Both the position numbers and the translations under genes were made by a program. 64,000 nucleotides of DNA, taken from Rutstroemia sp. NJR-2017a BVV2. Its lineage: Eukaryota > Ascomycota > Leotiomycetes > Helotiales > Rutstroemiaceae. The stretch is taken from NCBI GenBank assembly GCA_002946415.1, contig NJPS01000030.1:1-64000 (forward strand), read 5' to 3'. Of this stretch, positions 1 to 10,958 are shown in pieces; the stretch's first letter is position 1, and every line of letters starts with the position of its first letter. The notes beneath the pieces were generated by a model. The model was not told the DNA's origin. It was given only the letters and a program-made list of their open reading frames with translations, and ran no database searches.

Positions 1-153
1 GGGGCGGGGGTGGGGGGTGAGAGGGGGGGGGGGGGGTGGGGGGGGGGGTGGTAGTGGTGGGGGGGGGGTTGTGTGGGGGGGGGGGGTGGGTGGGTAGGGA
101 GGGGGGGGGGGGGGGGTGGGGGGGGGGGGGGAGGGGAGGGGGGGGGGGGGGTG
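1..153. repeat. low-complexity G-rich tract
   Basis: About 150 bases are almost pure G with scattered T and A. The apparent reading frame through it is only a polyglycine artefact. It could form G-quadruplex structures, or it could be an assembly-edge artefact because it lies at the very start of the window. Confidence 0.8.
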
Positions 154-606
154 AGAGAACGCATTTGGAATTGAACGCAAGGGCGCTCAACTTGGGATAT
201 GGCCTTGAGGTTTTTGGTGAAAAGACATGAGCAAAGGCGGCGATCTGCCAGCTTTCTATTGCGGTTGATACGGCAAGTAAGTTGGATGATATCTTTGACA
301 GAGCTCAGAATGAAGATTTTAAAAAGGTAGGAGAGACAAGCTTCGAGATGTTAGGCGCAGTCTGGAATTTCCATGTCTTCAAGCTAAACTAATTCACAAA
401 TCAAGTAAGTCATAACATTATGAGTCATGTATCGAATATCCCATTATCACTCTGTCTGCGAGTTGGCTTATACAGTCATGTGCTATGGTACTATCATCGA
501 GATTGACCCTTCATTGAATACCATCCTATTTTGTCTCGCCTATCCCTAACCCCTTATATCCCACCCTCTCTCGCCTCCCCTTTCCTCTACCCCTTCCCTC
601 GCCATC
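154..606. other. intergenic, no gene seen
   Basis: No open frame here resembles a protein. The stretch from about 540 is strongly C-rich on the plus strand and leads into the 3' end of the minus-strand DUF952 gene. Confidence 0.5.
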
Positions 607-1242
607 TCACCCAACAACCAAACTACAATCCGCTACAGCACCCCCCACAAATATCCCATCTACCCCAACCCATTCCACCAACCCCTCTCCCTCCTCCCCG
701 AAATCTCCCCATGCTCCCTCTCCCCTCTTCCACAGCCCGAGAGCATCAACTTCTTCCCTTCCCAGCCGCAATCCATTATACACATGTGGAAAGAATCCCG
801 CTTTCCCCTCGGTGTCCCAGCACCCGCCTACTTCCTCCGGCGTCTTACCTATGGCGTCTTCCCATTTCACGTGTGGGGCAACGTTGGAGTAAGGAATGCG
901 GAGGAGATACACGTGGGATTCGTTGCTTTTTGGGGTGAGGTTCGTTAGTCCATGTGATGGGTGAAGTAGAGGATGGGAAGGAAGGAAGAAGAAAAGTAGA
1001 AAATTTGCAGGAACATGGTCGAGAAAAAGAGATCAAAATGCAAGGAACAAAAACTCTTACGCAAAGAAAGCATTCAGCGTCCCAACCAACTGCTTAGAAG
1101 TCGACAGGTGAATAAACCCATCACGGGAATCGAGCTCAGAGACAGGCAAGACGTCTGGGAGCGGGGTAGGCGGGGCAGCGGAAGAGGGCAGGATTTTATA
1201 GATGTACTTTGGATACGTAGGAGTTGAGTCGGTGGTAGCCAT
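607..1242 (-). CDS. DUF952 domain protein
   Basis: Two exons, 1242..1061 and 925..607, are joined by a 135-bp GT-AG intron and give 166 residues. Exon 1 carries the family hallmarks: YKIL near residue 15, then a segment ending DGFIHLST, then GTLNAFFA. Splicing joins this in frame to NESHVYLLRIPY. The second half has the block GKAGFFPHVYNGL, where DUF952 proteins usually have an F.H.Y/P.-L motif. The family is small and cytosolic with no established enzyme activity; a relation to ADP-ribosyl-transferase-like folds has been suggested, and I infer nothing further. Codon use is extremely G-rich on the coding strand in exon 2, unlike exon 1. Start: the ATG at 1242 gives MATTDSTP. Confidence 0.8.
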
Positions 1243-1795
1243 TTTGGCTATGCTGTTGTTATGTTTGAGTTGTGATTTTTATTGATCTCGCTGAATTGCT
1301 GAAGTTTAATCGTGTTGATGATTATGTAATTGCTCATGGTCTTACTTACATGTTGCTGCCTTTCGGCGTTATTATTTCTTGATCACGACAGGTCGGGTTT
1401 ATGTCAAAGGGATCTATCTGACGTTGGATTTATCTCTCTTCTCGAAGTTTCGAGATGAGTGACATTGTTTTGCTAATGTGTGCAATGGATTCCATGGGCT
1501 GCTAAAAGTATTACTCCCTCCAGCGTCGGGAAACCACAAGCATTTGCTCGCAAGCTTCATTGCCCATAGGAATATGATCCCAGAGGTCTTTCCATGCGCT
1601 ATCTTCCTACAATCATCCACGAACTAATATGCCACTCCAAATTCTCCGCTGCTCACGTCCACGCCACGCAGCCAGATGACACTCCCTATGGCATATTTCC
1701 TCCATTTCGGCACATACAGCAATGCCCAAAATAGCTTGATCATATCACGACAACGCATCCAGCAGAGTTAATCACCGATCAAGGGCACATTAACC
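1243..1795. other. intergenic between two minus-strand genes
   Basis: This holds the upstream region of the DUF952 gene and the 3' flank of the secreted-protein gene. The 68-codon frame at 1414-1620 has no recognisable features. Nothing else is seen. Confidence 0.5.
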
Positions 1796-2479
1796 TCAAA
1801 GTCTAACCTTGAGGCCATGAGATGCGAATTCCGAAGCATGAGCATCCAACCACGGCTGAACGCCATATATATCGCCAGCATGGCTTCTCAACTGCGAAAA
1901 TGAACATTTAGCATGTATTCCATAATGCACACCAGATCGTACTCCACCAGCATAAGAAGTGTGAAAGATTAACATACCCAGGCCAAGTCACCACGAACAC
2001 AATCAAAGATCCCCTTGCCAATACCATTCTCAATTGCTTGTTTCTTGTACCAGGCTGTGTTGTATGCTTGGACTTTGGCTCTGGCTTGCATCACTAATAG
2101 ATTGAAGTCAGTATATTTTTTGGCCAGCCATGGATAACAAAGCGTTGAAAGGACTTGGGGAAGTTGAAGACTTACGCTCATCGTACAAATCTTGCTGGGC
2201 GTCTCTTCTTGCGAGTTTCGCAGCCCGAGGAGGTGGAGGTGGTGCAGATGGAAGCTCGAGACAAGTGCTTGTGGGTAGTGCGCTTGAGGGGCAAGTGGAA
2301 GAACTGGTGGTGGGTACTGTAATGATGGAGACTGTGGTGGTTGTGGTTGGATGTACGGTTGTGGTAGAAGTGTGTAAGATGAACGTTGAGCTGGTGGGTG
2401 AGGTGGAGGTCAAAGTAGTGGTGCAGAGAGCAGTGGAAACGAAGGCTGCAAAGAGAACAGCGATTGATGAGAGATGCAT
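1796..2479 (-). CDS. Thr/Ser-rich secreted protein, unknown function
   Basis: Three exons, 2479..2176, 2093..1978 and 1891..1796, keep frame and give 171 residues. The N-terminus is a clear signal peptide (MHLSSIAVLFAAFVSTALC). A Thr/Ser-rich low-complexity stretch follows (about residues 20-70), probably O-glycosylated, then a proline run and a dibasic site (LARRDAQQ), which is a possible Kex2 cleavage point. The C-terminal 60 residues are compact and look folded (AYNTAWYKKQAIENGIGKG, then CVRGDLAWLRSHAGDIYG). The last exon continues PWLDAHASEFASHGLKVRL to the stop. I do not recognise the family. It is probably extracellular or cell-wall associated. Splice sites are GTAAGT/TAG and GTATGT/CAG. 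Confidence 0.7.
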
Positions 2480-3142
2480 TGTTGAGCTTGCTAGTGATGG
2501 GATGGATTGATGGGATTAACGCAGTGGTTCCTATATCTCAGGGAAAAGTGCAACCGGCTTATTTAAAAATCATTGTATATGCCTCTTCCTAGTAACCACA
2601 ACTATGTGGCTTCCCATGGCTGACGTCGGAAATGCGGGCAGAGGAATGCTAAGAGTTGCAAGCATTTCCGACACATAAAAATATGGAAGTCTGGCGGCAT
2701 ATACCATAATACTTGAAGACAAGGTGCTGGAACTACAGTTTGAGCATGAGGCAAAGCCGAGACAGGCTGGTGCGCCCCTGTCGAGACAAATTTGCTAGCC
2801 ATGAACTTCGGCAATCTTCGCAACAATGTTGCGTGGTTCGAAAATGATGGTACCAGTAGCCATAATCGCTTGATGTCTTAAGGAGCCGCAGGAGAATATT
2901 GAATAATATATATGATAGAAATCCATCCTATTGATTGTGCCGTAAGACCGAATGAACCCGATGTCACTACATTGCGCAATTGAACAACCTCCCAAATTGC
3001 GCTCATTACCATGCCTAATATTCCGACCGTACCGCCAATATACACGTCCAATCTATTCCCTCTACCACATTTCCCACTCTCTTTTCTCCGCCGAGCAACA
3101 ACAAATATCCCTCTTGTGTCGATCCGTTGCTCCATCTTATAG
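2480..3142. other. intergenic, no gene seen
   Basis: This is the promoter side of the secreted-protein gene and the 3' flank of VPS55. Several short minus-strand frames (2602-2826, 2795-2995, 2878-3177) show no domain and no codon structure consistent with the neighbours. Confidence 0.5.
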
Positions 3143-3599
3143 TCAGAAATCACTCTCCTCCTGGAAGAACATTCCAAAGCTGACCACAGTTCCGTAAATC
3201 AGGACACCTCCAATGATACTCATAATCATAGCCGGCACGGTAATAATATGTGAATGCGCCAGCACAGCTGGCAGTGCAACACCCATCATGCATAGGAAAC
3301 CAGTGCAGAAGCGGCCAAGATCAATAACACCAGAGCTAGAGGACTCGCCGAAATCATCTGGGTTGGCGCATCGTGATGCGACCCAGTTGGGAAGAGGTGC
3401 GAGGATGAAAGTGAAGACGACTAGGAGTGGAAGATACTGGTGGAACAAGGCGCAAGAGAGAATTACGAGGAGAAATCCGAGCGCAAGAACCTATAGATTA
3501 TCATTAGCCGCAGAACCAGGTGGCTGAAAACGAGAGAAGAAATGCATTGGGGCAGCTTACAAAGGAGAGGGAAATGATCGTTTTGAGGCCGGCGGCCAT
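3143..3599 (-). CDS. VPS55: Vps55 family endosomal membrane protein
   Basis: Exons 3599..3561 and 3490..3143 are separated by a 70-bp intron and give 128 residues, the usual size for Vps55/LEPROT proteins. Four hydrophobic segments are visible. Diagnostic stretches are PLLVVFTFILAPLPNW followed by a conserved Cys-Ala-Asn (SRCANPDDF), and the C-terminal run of small and hydrophobic residues around GGVLIYGTVV. In yeast, Vps55 forms a complex with Vps68 that acts in endosome-to-vacuole transport. The first exon encodes MAAGLKTIISLSF, the start of the first membrane span. The gene is divergent from the CLC gene, with 394 bp between the two start codons. Confidence 0.93.
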
Positions 3600-3993
3600 G
3601 TTGAAGAGGTTGGAGAGATGCAAGTTGTGTGGCTTTTTGCGAGTTTCGTGATTGGAATGATTCGTCGGGATAAGCTACTGCTGGAGAGGCTGCGCGATTG
3701 GTAAATATCCTTGTATCAATAAGTTTTCCGTATCTATGAAGACTGCGTGCGTAAATCGGCGAGATGTCGTCGTCAATTGTTGGTCGAGAGGATGATAAGA
3801 GCTTCGGGATTGATCACAGCGGCCTTGGAGCTGACGTTGGCGCCGCGATCTAACTGGAGAAGTGAGCCGGCAATCGGATAAACTATCACCCGAAGAGGCC
3901 CAGAAGCTCCCAAAGCGGTATCCTCAACCACAATTTGTTTCAAGCTGTGCGACAATTACAGAAAATGCAACGATATTCTTTGAATGTATAAGC
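3600..3993. promoter_or_regulatory. divergent intergenic region VPS55 / CLC
   Basis: The 394 bp between the divergent ATGs at 3599 (-) and 3994 (+) must hold both promoters. The in-frame open stretch upstream of 3994 begins with GTG and is probably 5' UTR. No specific operator was recognised. Confidence 0.45.
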
Positions 3994-6917
3994 ATGGCGA
4001 GCTCATCCGGGAGCTATTTTCCTTCCCGGCATAACGGTAACTCATCGTCCAGTCGCAGTTCACCACAGCCTGCAGTTGCCGAAGACGAGAGCGATAACGA
4101 TGATCCCCTCGTAAATCATTCGAGAGAGCAGGCCGTGCTCGCAGATGATCCACTCGATGATGGCGCACCCAATCTGGTGTCCTTCAAGCGCAAACAGAAA
4201 CAGCCTGCTAGTTCTAGATTTCTGTCAGCTTTCTCGAGTAGTGGTTCCGCATCTCGACAGAATACACCATCGCCAGGAGGTAGCACACCAAGTCCTGGAA
4301 ATGGTCGCGCATACCCGTTGAATGGACCAGCGGAGAACGGCTCACAGCAAATTCCAGGAGCTAAAGATGGAGGGCCATTGGATTGGTATGTGGAAGGACC
4401 AGGCCGGAGAGTTGGATATGAAGATATGACAGCTATTGATTGGATTTTCGAGTATACAAAGGAACGACAAAGATTGCGAATATTATATTCGAGCGCTACC
4501 GGTCTGGTTGGATATGTACGGCAAATATTGGATGCTAGTCAGATATGGGTAGTGCTTGTCTTGACAGGCGTTGCGACAGGTGTCTTTGCGGCCGGAATTG
4601 ACGTCGTGACTGACTGGTTGGCCGATTTGAAGACAGGATACTGTATGGCCGGCGAAGATGGAGGGCACTTTTACTTGAATAAACTATTTTGCTGCTTTGG
4701 GTATGATAGCATCACACAATGCCGAGATTGGGTACCTTGGAGTCTGGCGCTACATATTACTTCAACTGGTGGGAAGTGGTTCATAGAATATTTCTTTTTC
4801 ATATTATTTTCTGTGAGTTTGGATACAGACCGCCTCATATAATTATTCTAATTGCTGCAGCTATCTTTCGCACTATTCTCAAGCATATTAGTACAGGAAT
4901 ATGCTTTGTATGCGAAACACAGTGGTATTCCGGAGATCAAAACGGTACTGGGAGGCTTCGTTATTCGGCGCTTTTTGGGGATCTGGACGTTGATCATCAA
5001 GTCCCTTGGATTGGTAAGTATATCTTGCTCTATGTGTGATTCTACAAACTAAAGCCAACAGTGCCTCTCTGTCGCATCTGGAATGTGGCTAGGAAAGGAA
5101 GGACCACTTGTACATGTAGCATGTTGTTGTGCAAATGTCTTTATGAAATTATTTATCAATATCAACGGCAATGAAGGTACGTGCAGATATGCTCTCGCTA
5201 TTGTATAGCTTTTAATTTTTATTTAGCGCGAAAGCGTGAAGTGCTCTCAGCAGCTGCGGCTGCCGGCATATCTGTTGCTTTCGGGTCCCCAATTGGTGGT
5301 GTGCTGTTTAGTCTAGAGGTATGTGTCTGCTTGTTGCCGTTAACAAACTTCTTGCTAACATGGCCAAGCAACTTTCTTATTACTTTCCGGATAAAACAAT
5401 GTGGCAAAGCTTTGTTTGTGCCATGACAGCTGCTGTTACTCTACAAGCTTTCGATCCTTTTCGAAGCGGAAAGCTCGTCTTGTATCAAGTCACTTACAGC
5501 ACTGGGTGGCATGGATTTGAAATGGTTCCCTTTGCTGCACTGGGTGTTCTGGGAGTATGTATACCTTCACAATCGTCTCCAAGTTCTAATCTGACCTCAA
5601 CAGGGTATCTACGGTGGTTTATTCATCAAACTCAATACGAAAATTTTCCAGTGGAAAAAGTCTGCTAGCTGGCTTCCTGGCCCAGTAACACAGGTCATGA
5701 TTGTTGCTATCCTCACTGCATTGGTTAATTATCCAAACCTTTACATGCGAGCCCAATCATCGGAGCTAGTCTTCTCACTGTTTGCTGAATGCTCCAAACT
5801 TACGGATGACATGTTTGGTCTCTGTAAAACGGGATCTGCCACAGCTGGTACCATATTCTTGTTGGCATTTGCAGCCGTTCTTGGATTTGGACTAGCATCA
5901 ATCACGTTCGGATTACAGGTACCAGCTGGGATCATCTTACCCTCAATGGCAATAGGCGCTCTTTTCGGCCGTGCAGTTGGCATTGTGGTTGAGATATGGG
6001 TTCACAATTTTCCCAAATTCTATTTCTTCACGTCTTGCGAACCGGATCTCCCATGCGTTACACCCGGAACATATGCCATCATCGGAGCTGCAGCTGCTCT
6101 GGGTGGTGTCACTCGCATGACTGTTTCGATCGTCGTTATTATGTTCGAACTCACAGGCGCTCTGACCTATGTTCTTCCGATTATGATTGCTGTCATGATC
6201 AGCAAATGGGTTGGCGATGCTTTTGGAAAAAGGGGTATTTACGAGAGTTGGATCCATCTGAGTGAATATCCCTTTTTGGATAACAGCGATGAGACCCCGA
6301 TACCCGATATTCCTGTGAGCCAGATCATGACGCGAATTGAAGATCTAGTTGTACTTACAGCGACCGGTCATACCATTGAGTCCTTGACCAATGTTCTGGC
6401 AACTCATCCATACCGTGGGTTTCCTGTAATATCAGACCCAAGGGACGCGATCCTGCTTGGATATATCTCCAGAGGTGAACTGACATACAATCTGAAAATA
6501 TCTACCCAACCACCGCGATCACTTCGACCCGAAACCGAGGCGTTTTTCTCACACCAACCGTTTGCCGATCCACGGACAACGCTTGATCTTCGACCATGGA
6601 TGGATCAAACACCAATCACGCTACCTTCACGATCAAATCTTCTCCTTACAGCTAATTATTTCCAGAAATTAGGTCTACGATACATGCTCTTTTGTGATAG
6701 AGGAGTGCTTCAGGGGTTCTTAACCAAGAAAGATGTGTGGTATATTTTAAATGGCGCAGAAGAAACAAGGAGAAGTAATGGGCAGGACGGAGTAGGATTG
6801 GATGATACAGGGCTCACGCGTGAAGAAGGAAGAGGCGAGCACAGGGGTTTGCTTCATGGCGATGATGAGGATGTGATTCCACTCACACCAGCACGCGATG
6901 ATACTCCAATGTTATAA
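3994..6917 (+). CDS. CLC-family chloride channel / Cl-/H+ antiporter
   Basis: Six exons (3994..4812, 4861..5013, 5062..5176, 5227..5318, 5369..5554, 5604..6917) with 48-50 bp introns give 892 residues. The cytosolic N-terminus of about 200 residues is Ser-rich. CLC signature blocks occur in order: HSGIPEIK near residue 288 (the family usually has GSGIPE), GKEGPLVH with the gating glutamate at about residue 337, and [12 protein letters not shown]. Two CBS domains follow at the C-terminus, beginning near [11 protein letters not shown] and [12 protein letters not shown]. The gating glutamate suggests an intracellular Cl-/H+ exchanger of the Gef1/ClC-3-7 kind rather than a plain channel, probably in Golgi, endosome or vacuole (inference). 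The ATG at 3994 is chosen because the frame upstream opens only with GTG. Confidence 0.94.
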
Positions 6918-7831
6918 TAAAATGATACCTTAATACAATTATATACTCTCTCTCTTGCTTGTTGGGACATGGCGCAACTACTTTTCGCTATCTGTCCGAT
7001 GCTGTGTATGGGTCTTAAAATATGATGGGCTTTCTGTAAGGTAATCTGAGTACATTAGGCCGCAGTGCTAGGCATCTTGTCCAACCATAAGTAATATCGC
7101 CGAGCACATGTCAGACCTCCGTTTTGTCGGGTTATTCTTACCGACATAGCCAGCATTATGATTTCCCTAATATTTTGGAGGTTCCCTGATTGTTTGGTAG
7201 GCCCAATCGCTAGTGGGGCTTGTGGGCATAGTAACCAGATATTTAGAAGATGGGCGATGTGCTGGAATATTTTAGTGGCTCAGATCCCCTAGACTACGCC
7301 ATTTGATTGATCTGAGCTATCCGATAGCCGGAAATATTTATTTGGTTTCGTGATCGTTTTATTCTCAGCCCACCAGGCCCAAGGAGTATCATAGGTGTCG
7401 AGCTTGCAGGCATAATGCTACACTCTCCGGCCAGCATAAGGTACAGGTAGAATTAGCCCCCTCCAATATTGTCGTCCGCGTTTCAATAAGGCGTAAGGCA
7501 GGCAAATGCTTGCATTTAAACCGCCAAGCCACTTGGTTCGTCGTACTTCGAGGGTGATGACAGCTCCAAATCATCAAGCTGAACATGCCCCCACCATTAG
7601 TGGTTAGCGTTGACGCAACGTGAGGGGCAGGCCAGTGAGACTTTGTGGCTGGGTCAGATACAATCAGTTCATTTACCAAACAAGGTACCCTTCATCACTA
7701 CTTAACACTTACTCTCTCTCATCCGAACACATTTGAAGCCTGCTAGCCAACACATACGCTTCGCCGACCGATTTTCCCTACCTCTAGCAACCTCTACACT
7801 CATATAAAGACTCTAAAAGTCCCTTCAAAGA
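6918..7831. other. intergenic, promoter of vWA gene
   Basis: About 900 bp without a credible gene. A TATA-like run (catataaaga, around 7800) lies roughly 30 bp upstream of the next ATG. The minus-strand frame 7389-7679 has no recognisable features. Confidence 0.5.
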
Positions 7832-9540
7832 ATGGGGGTAAGCTTTTAAAGGCTTAATTAATACGATGTATCCAACAACTAATTCCTATAATCCGCAGCT
7901 CGCATCAAAGATGGCAGCTGCCCAAGCTGCTCAGATGGGCGGACATCCTCCTGGTCTTCAAGCAGGAGGTGCACCACCTTATGTGAGTTTGTGACGAAAT
8001 CCTGCTGGCGAATGTGGTTTGCTGACAGTTCTCCAGCCGACAGGACAGCAAGGTCAACCACCACAAGGTCAGTACTCCATCGCATCGCAACATCATTGAT
8101 CGCAGCGGATCACTTTATCCGCCTAGCGCTTCAAATCACCACGAGAAGATTTGTACTCGAGTAGAATATGGATGATAAGAATTGCTAAGACATTGTCAAC
8201 CAGGCCAGCAACAATACCAATCGTATCCCGGTGGCCAAGGTGCTCCCGGACAATATCCTCCTCCGCCACAAGGAGGAGCTCCACATCAACCACTAGGCTA
8301 CATGGCAGGAGGTGGAAGCTCGATTTCAGCAGCCGCTATCAAACAATCCCTTGAAGCAACGATACGCGAGAAAAACATTGGCACCTTTTTCACCCCCCAA
8401 ATCGTCGAGCAAGTTGCTGGTATTGCGCCTCAGAAAATCGACCAATTGTGTAAAACATGGAATATACCTGTTGAAATGGGTGCGGACATTGCGAAGCTCG
8501 CATTGTTTGATATCACTCTCTTTGTTGGTACGTCTGCTCTAGACTATTTTTCTGGGCAGCTCTAACTCTTTGAAGACGACAGTGGATCCATGGTTTTCCA
8601 AGAGAACGGCTCTCGAGTTGATGACATGAAGCTTGTCCTCCAACGAGCCGCATATGCTGGGTCCCTGTTCGATACCGATGGAATTCAGGTGCGCTTTTTC
8701 AACAGCGACGATCAACAGGACAATGTTCGCTCTACCGCGGATGTGGACGCACTTGTAGCCCGAAACAAGTTCAGGGGGTTGACACCTCTTGGTGCACAAC
8801 TGAAAAACAAAGTGATCAATCCTATCTTGGCCAGGGCCCGCAACCCTCCCAAAACGCAAGGAGCCCTTGTCAAGCCAGTCCTTGTCATCATCATTACGGA
8901 TGGGCAGCCAGACAATGAACGCGAAGTATTCGATGTCATCAAGAGCGCTTCAAACGAGCTTTCTAGGACCCCATATGGCAGAAATGCCATCTCTTACGAG
9001 TTTGCGCAGGTTGGGACCGATAAGGCAGCCACTGCATTCCTGAAAAAGCTGGACGACGACCGCAGTATTGGAGATCTCATTGATTGCACTTCGAACTTCG
9101 AAACTGAACAGGACGAAATGGCTAGAACCAGCCCCGGTGTCGACCTGACCCCCGACTTGTGGCTACTTAAGCTCTTAGTCGGCGCAGTAGACTCTTCGTA
9201 CGATAGTAAGGACGAGGGTAATGTTTCTCGTCCACCTCCACCACAACAGGGCGGATATGGACAACCACCACAAGGCTACGGCGCCCCTCCTCAAGGTTAC
9301 GGACAGCAACAGCCTCCATACGGAGCTCCTCCTCAGGGCTACGGTCAACAACCTCCGTATGGTGCACCTCCCCAAGGTTATGGTCAGCAACAGCAGTACG
9401 GTGCTCCCCCTCCACAGGGTGGTGCCTACCCTGGACAGCAACAATATAGGCCACAAGGAGGACCACCTGTCCCACCTGTAAGTATCCATCAACTTTTTGT
9501 CCGTTACAAATGAAACTAACGTTTAAATTAGCGTTACTAG
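7832..9540 (+). CDS. vWA-domain protein with Gly/Tyr/Gln/Pro-rich tail
   Basis: Six exons (7832..7837, 7899..7982, 8037..8067, 8204..8527, 8576..9477, 9532..9540) give 451 residues. The first coding exon is 6 nt (Met-Gly) and the last is 9 nt (Arg-Tyr-stop). A Gln/Gly/Pro-rich leader precedes a helical segment (SLEATIREKNIGTFF). The von Willebrand factor A domain has an intact MIDAS: DDSGSM at about residue 155, a Thr in RGLTPLGAQL and the Asp in ITDGQPDN. Residues 365-451 are repeats of the type QGYGAPP/QPPYGAPP, prion-like and probably disordered. The tail suggests a low-complexity RNA-granule-like assembly role, but that is inference. The last intron starts GTAAGT; if retained, it gives a different short C-terminus ending at 9513. 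Confidence 0.85.
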
Positions 9541-10958
9541 AGCGTCGTTGGCGGTCTAATGATGTGATGAGTTACCGGAGAGCAAGAGTTTTGCTGTTAG
9601 TAAGAGAAGAATGTAGTTTTGGTGTGCGTTTTCTCTCTCTTGAGAGTCGTCGGAATACACTTTAACTAGTATCTGCCTTCATATAGGCACAGAGTGAATT
9701 GAACATCGTGCTGCCATTATGATTGCCCTTGTGTTACTTAAGCTTTCCATTCACCATGATTAGATGAACACGTGCCTAGAGACGATGCTAACGATCATGA
9801 AATCATGCCTGCAAATTCTGTTTCCCTCTGCTCATTGACACTCTGAAGTATTGCCAAACTTACTTGCTCTATCCTAACAAAGAGATGGTGCAAATTCCCC
9901 AATGTCTAACTTTGACTCAACAAATCATAAGTATAGGACCTGACCATGATATATATTCACGGTTTCAATGACCGAATCGAGTTTGAACTTTCAAATCGCA
10001 GTATTGTGCTGACAGGCCTAGCAAACATTAGTATGACAATGGGCATAGGCTCTCTATTCCATTTGAAGCAATATTCACGTAGCAGGTTTTTCGAAGACCA
10101 TTTCATTAGCCTTAAGACATACACACAGTGTCGAACTATCCCTTCCCATAGCTACACGCCCTAAAGCAATGAAGATGGCTCCTTCTCAAGCAGGTTCAAC
10201 CAGATGAATATTGAACAATCTACATTATTGCTTCTAAACCGAATCACATTTTACGCGTTGTCTGAACAACTTTTATATACCCTTTGGTTATGATGTCGGA
10301 TACTCAAGCGAGGGTTCTCCTGGGAGGTAGCAGCATAATAAAATGTCCACTTGTTGGACTTATTTTGGGTCAATTCCTAGTTATGTAAGCTCGCGAGGAT
10401 TCTTCTCCAAATATTTCTATCATTTCAGTTACAACAAACATTGGCAGAATTTACCCAGCATGCCAGCCTTTCATTTATTTGAAGTATCTTTCATGCTACT
10501 TCCGTACGTGTATCAGCTCACCGGAGCCTGTGCCGCATATACTCATCGCCCTCTAGTCTGTCATCCAATACAAACCCTAACCACTACGGAGCCCATCCGC
10601 TATCGTGCAATCTCCATTTTTACAGGACCATGGTTGGGTTGTGTTGGATGTTTCTGTACCCTGGATATCGACTAATGGTTGAGCGATGCTCAATGATGGG
10701 GTTGGCTACCACCGTCTCGGTGCGGCGCTTCCAGGTCGCTAATAACAGGGCTGTCTGCTGCGTTTTCATTTTGGAACAGCTTCGTCGCAACATATAAAAC
10801 TCTGAAGTGCACGATGCAATCATCCAGTCCGTCAGTCGTTCAAGCATCGTTATATATAAAATTGTCAGCTACTTTTTCGGAACTTTATGTCAATTGATTT
10901 CTTGCCATCGCTGCCATAAACCTACCATTTAGGTAGTCCTTAACTGTGCCATCAAGCG
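9541..10958. other. intergenic, no gene seen
   Basis: A 1.4-kb AT-rich gap. Short frames at 9946-10164, 10343-10675 and 10620-10847 (-) have no recognisable motif. A TATA-like sequence sits near the right end (10851-10860). Confidence 0.5.
10851..10860 (+). promoter_or_regulatory. TATA-like element
   Basis: The sequence tatatataaa lies 99 bp upstream of the ATG at 10959, a plausible core promoter distance in fungi. Pattern match only. Confidence 0.35.

Noticed and set aside
2130..2510. 126-codon plus-strand frame rich in Val and Glu
   Set aside because: Antisense to the Thr/Ser-rich exon of the secreted protein; a composition artefact.
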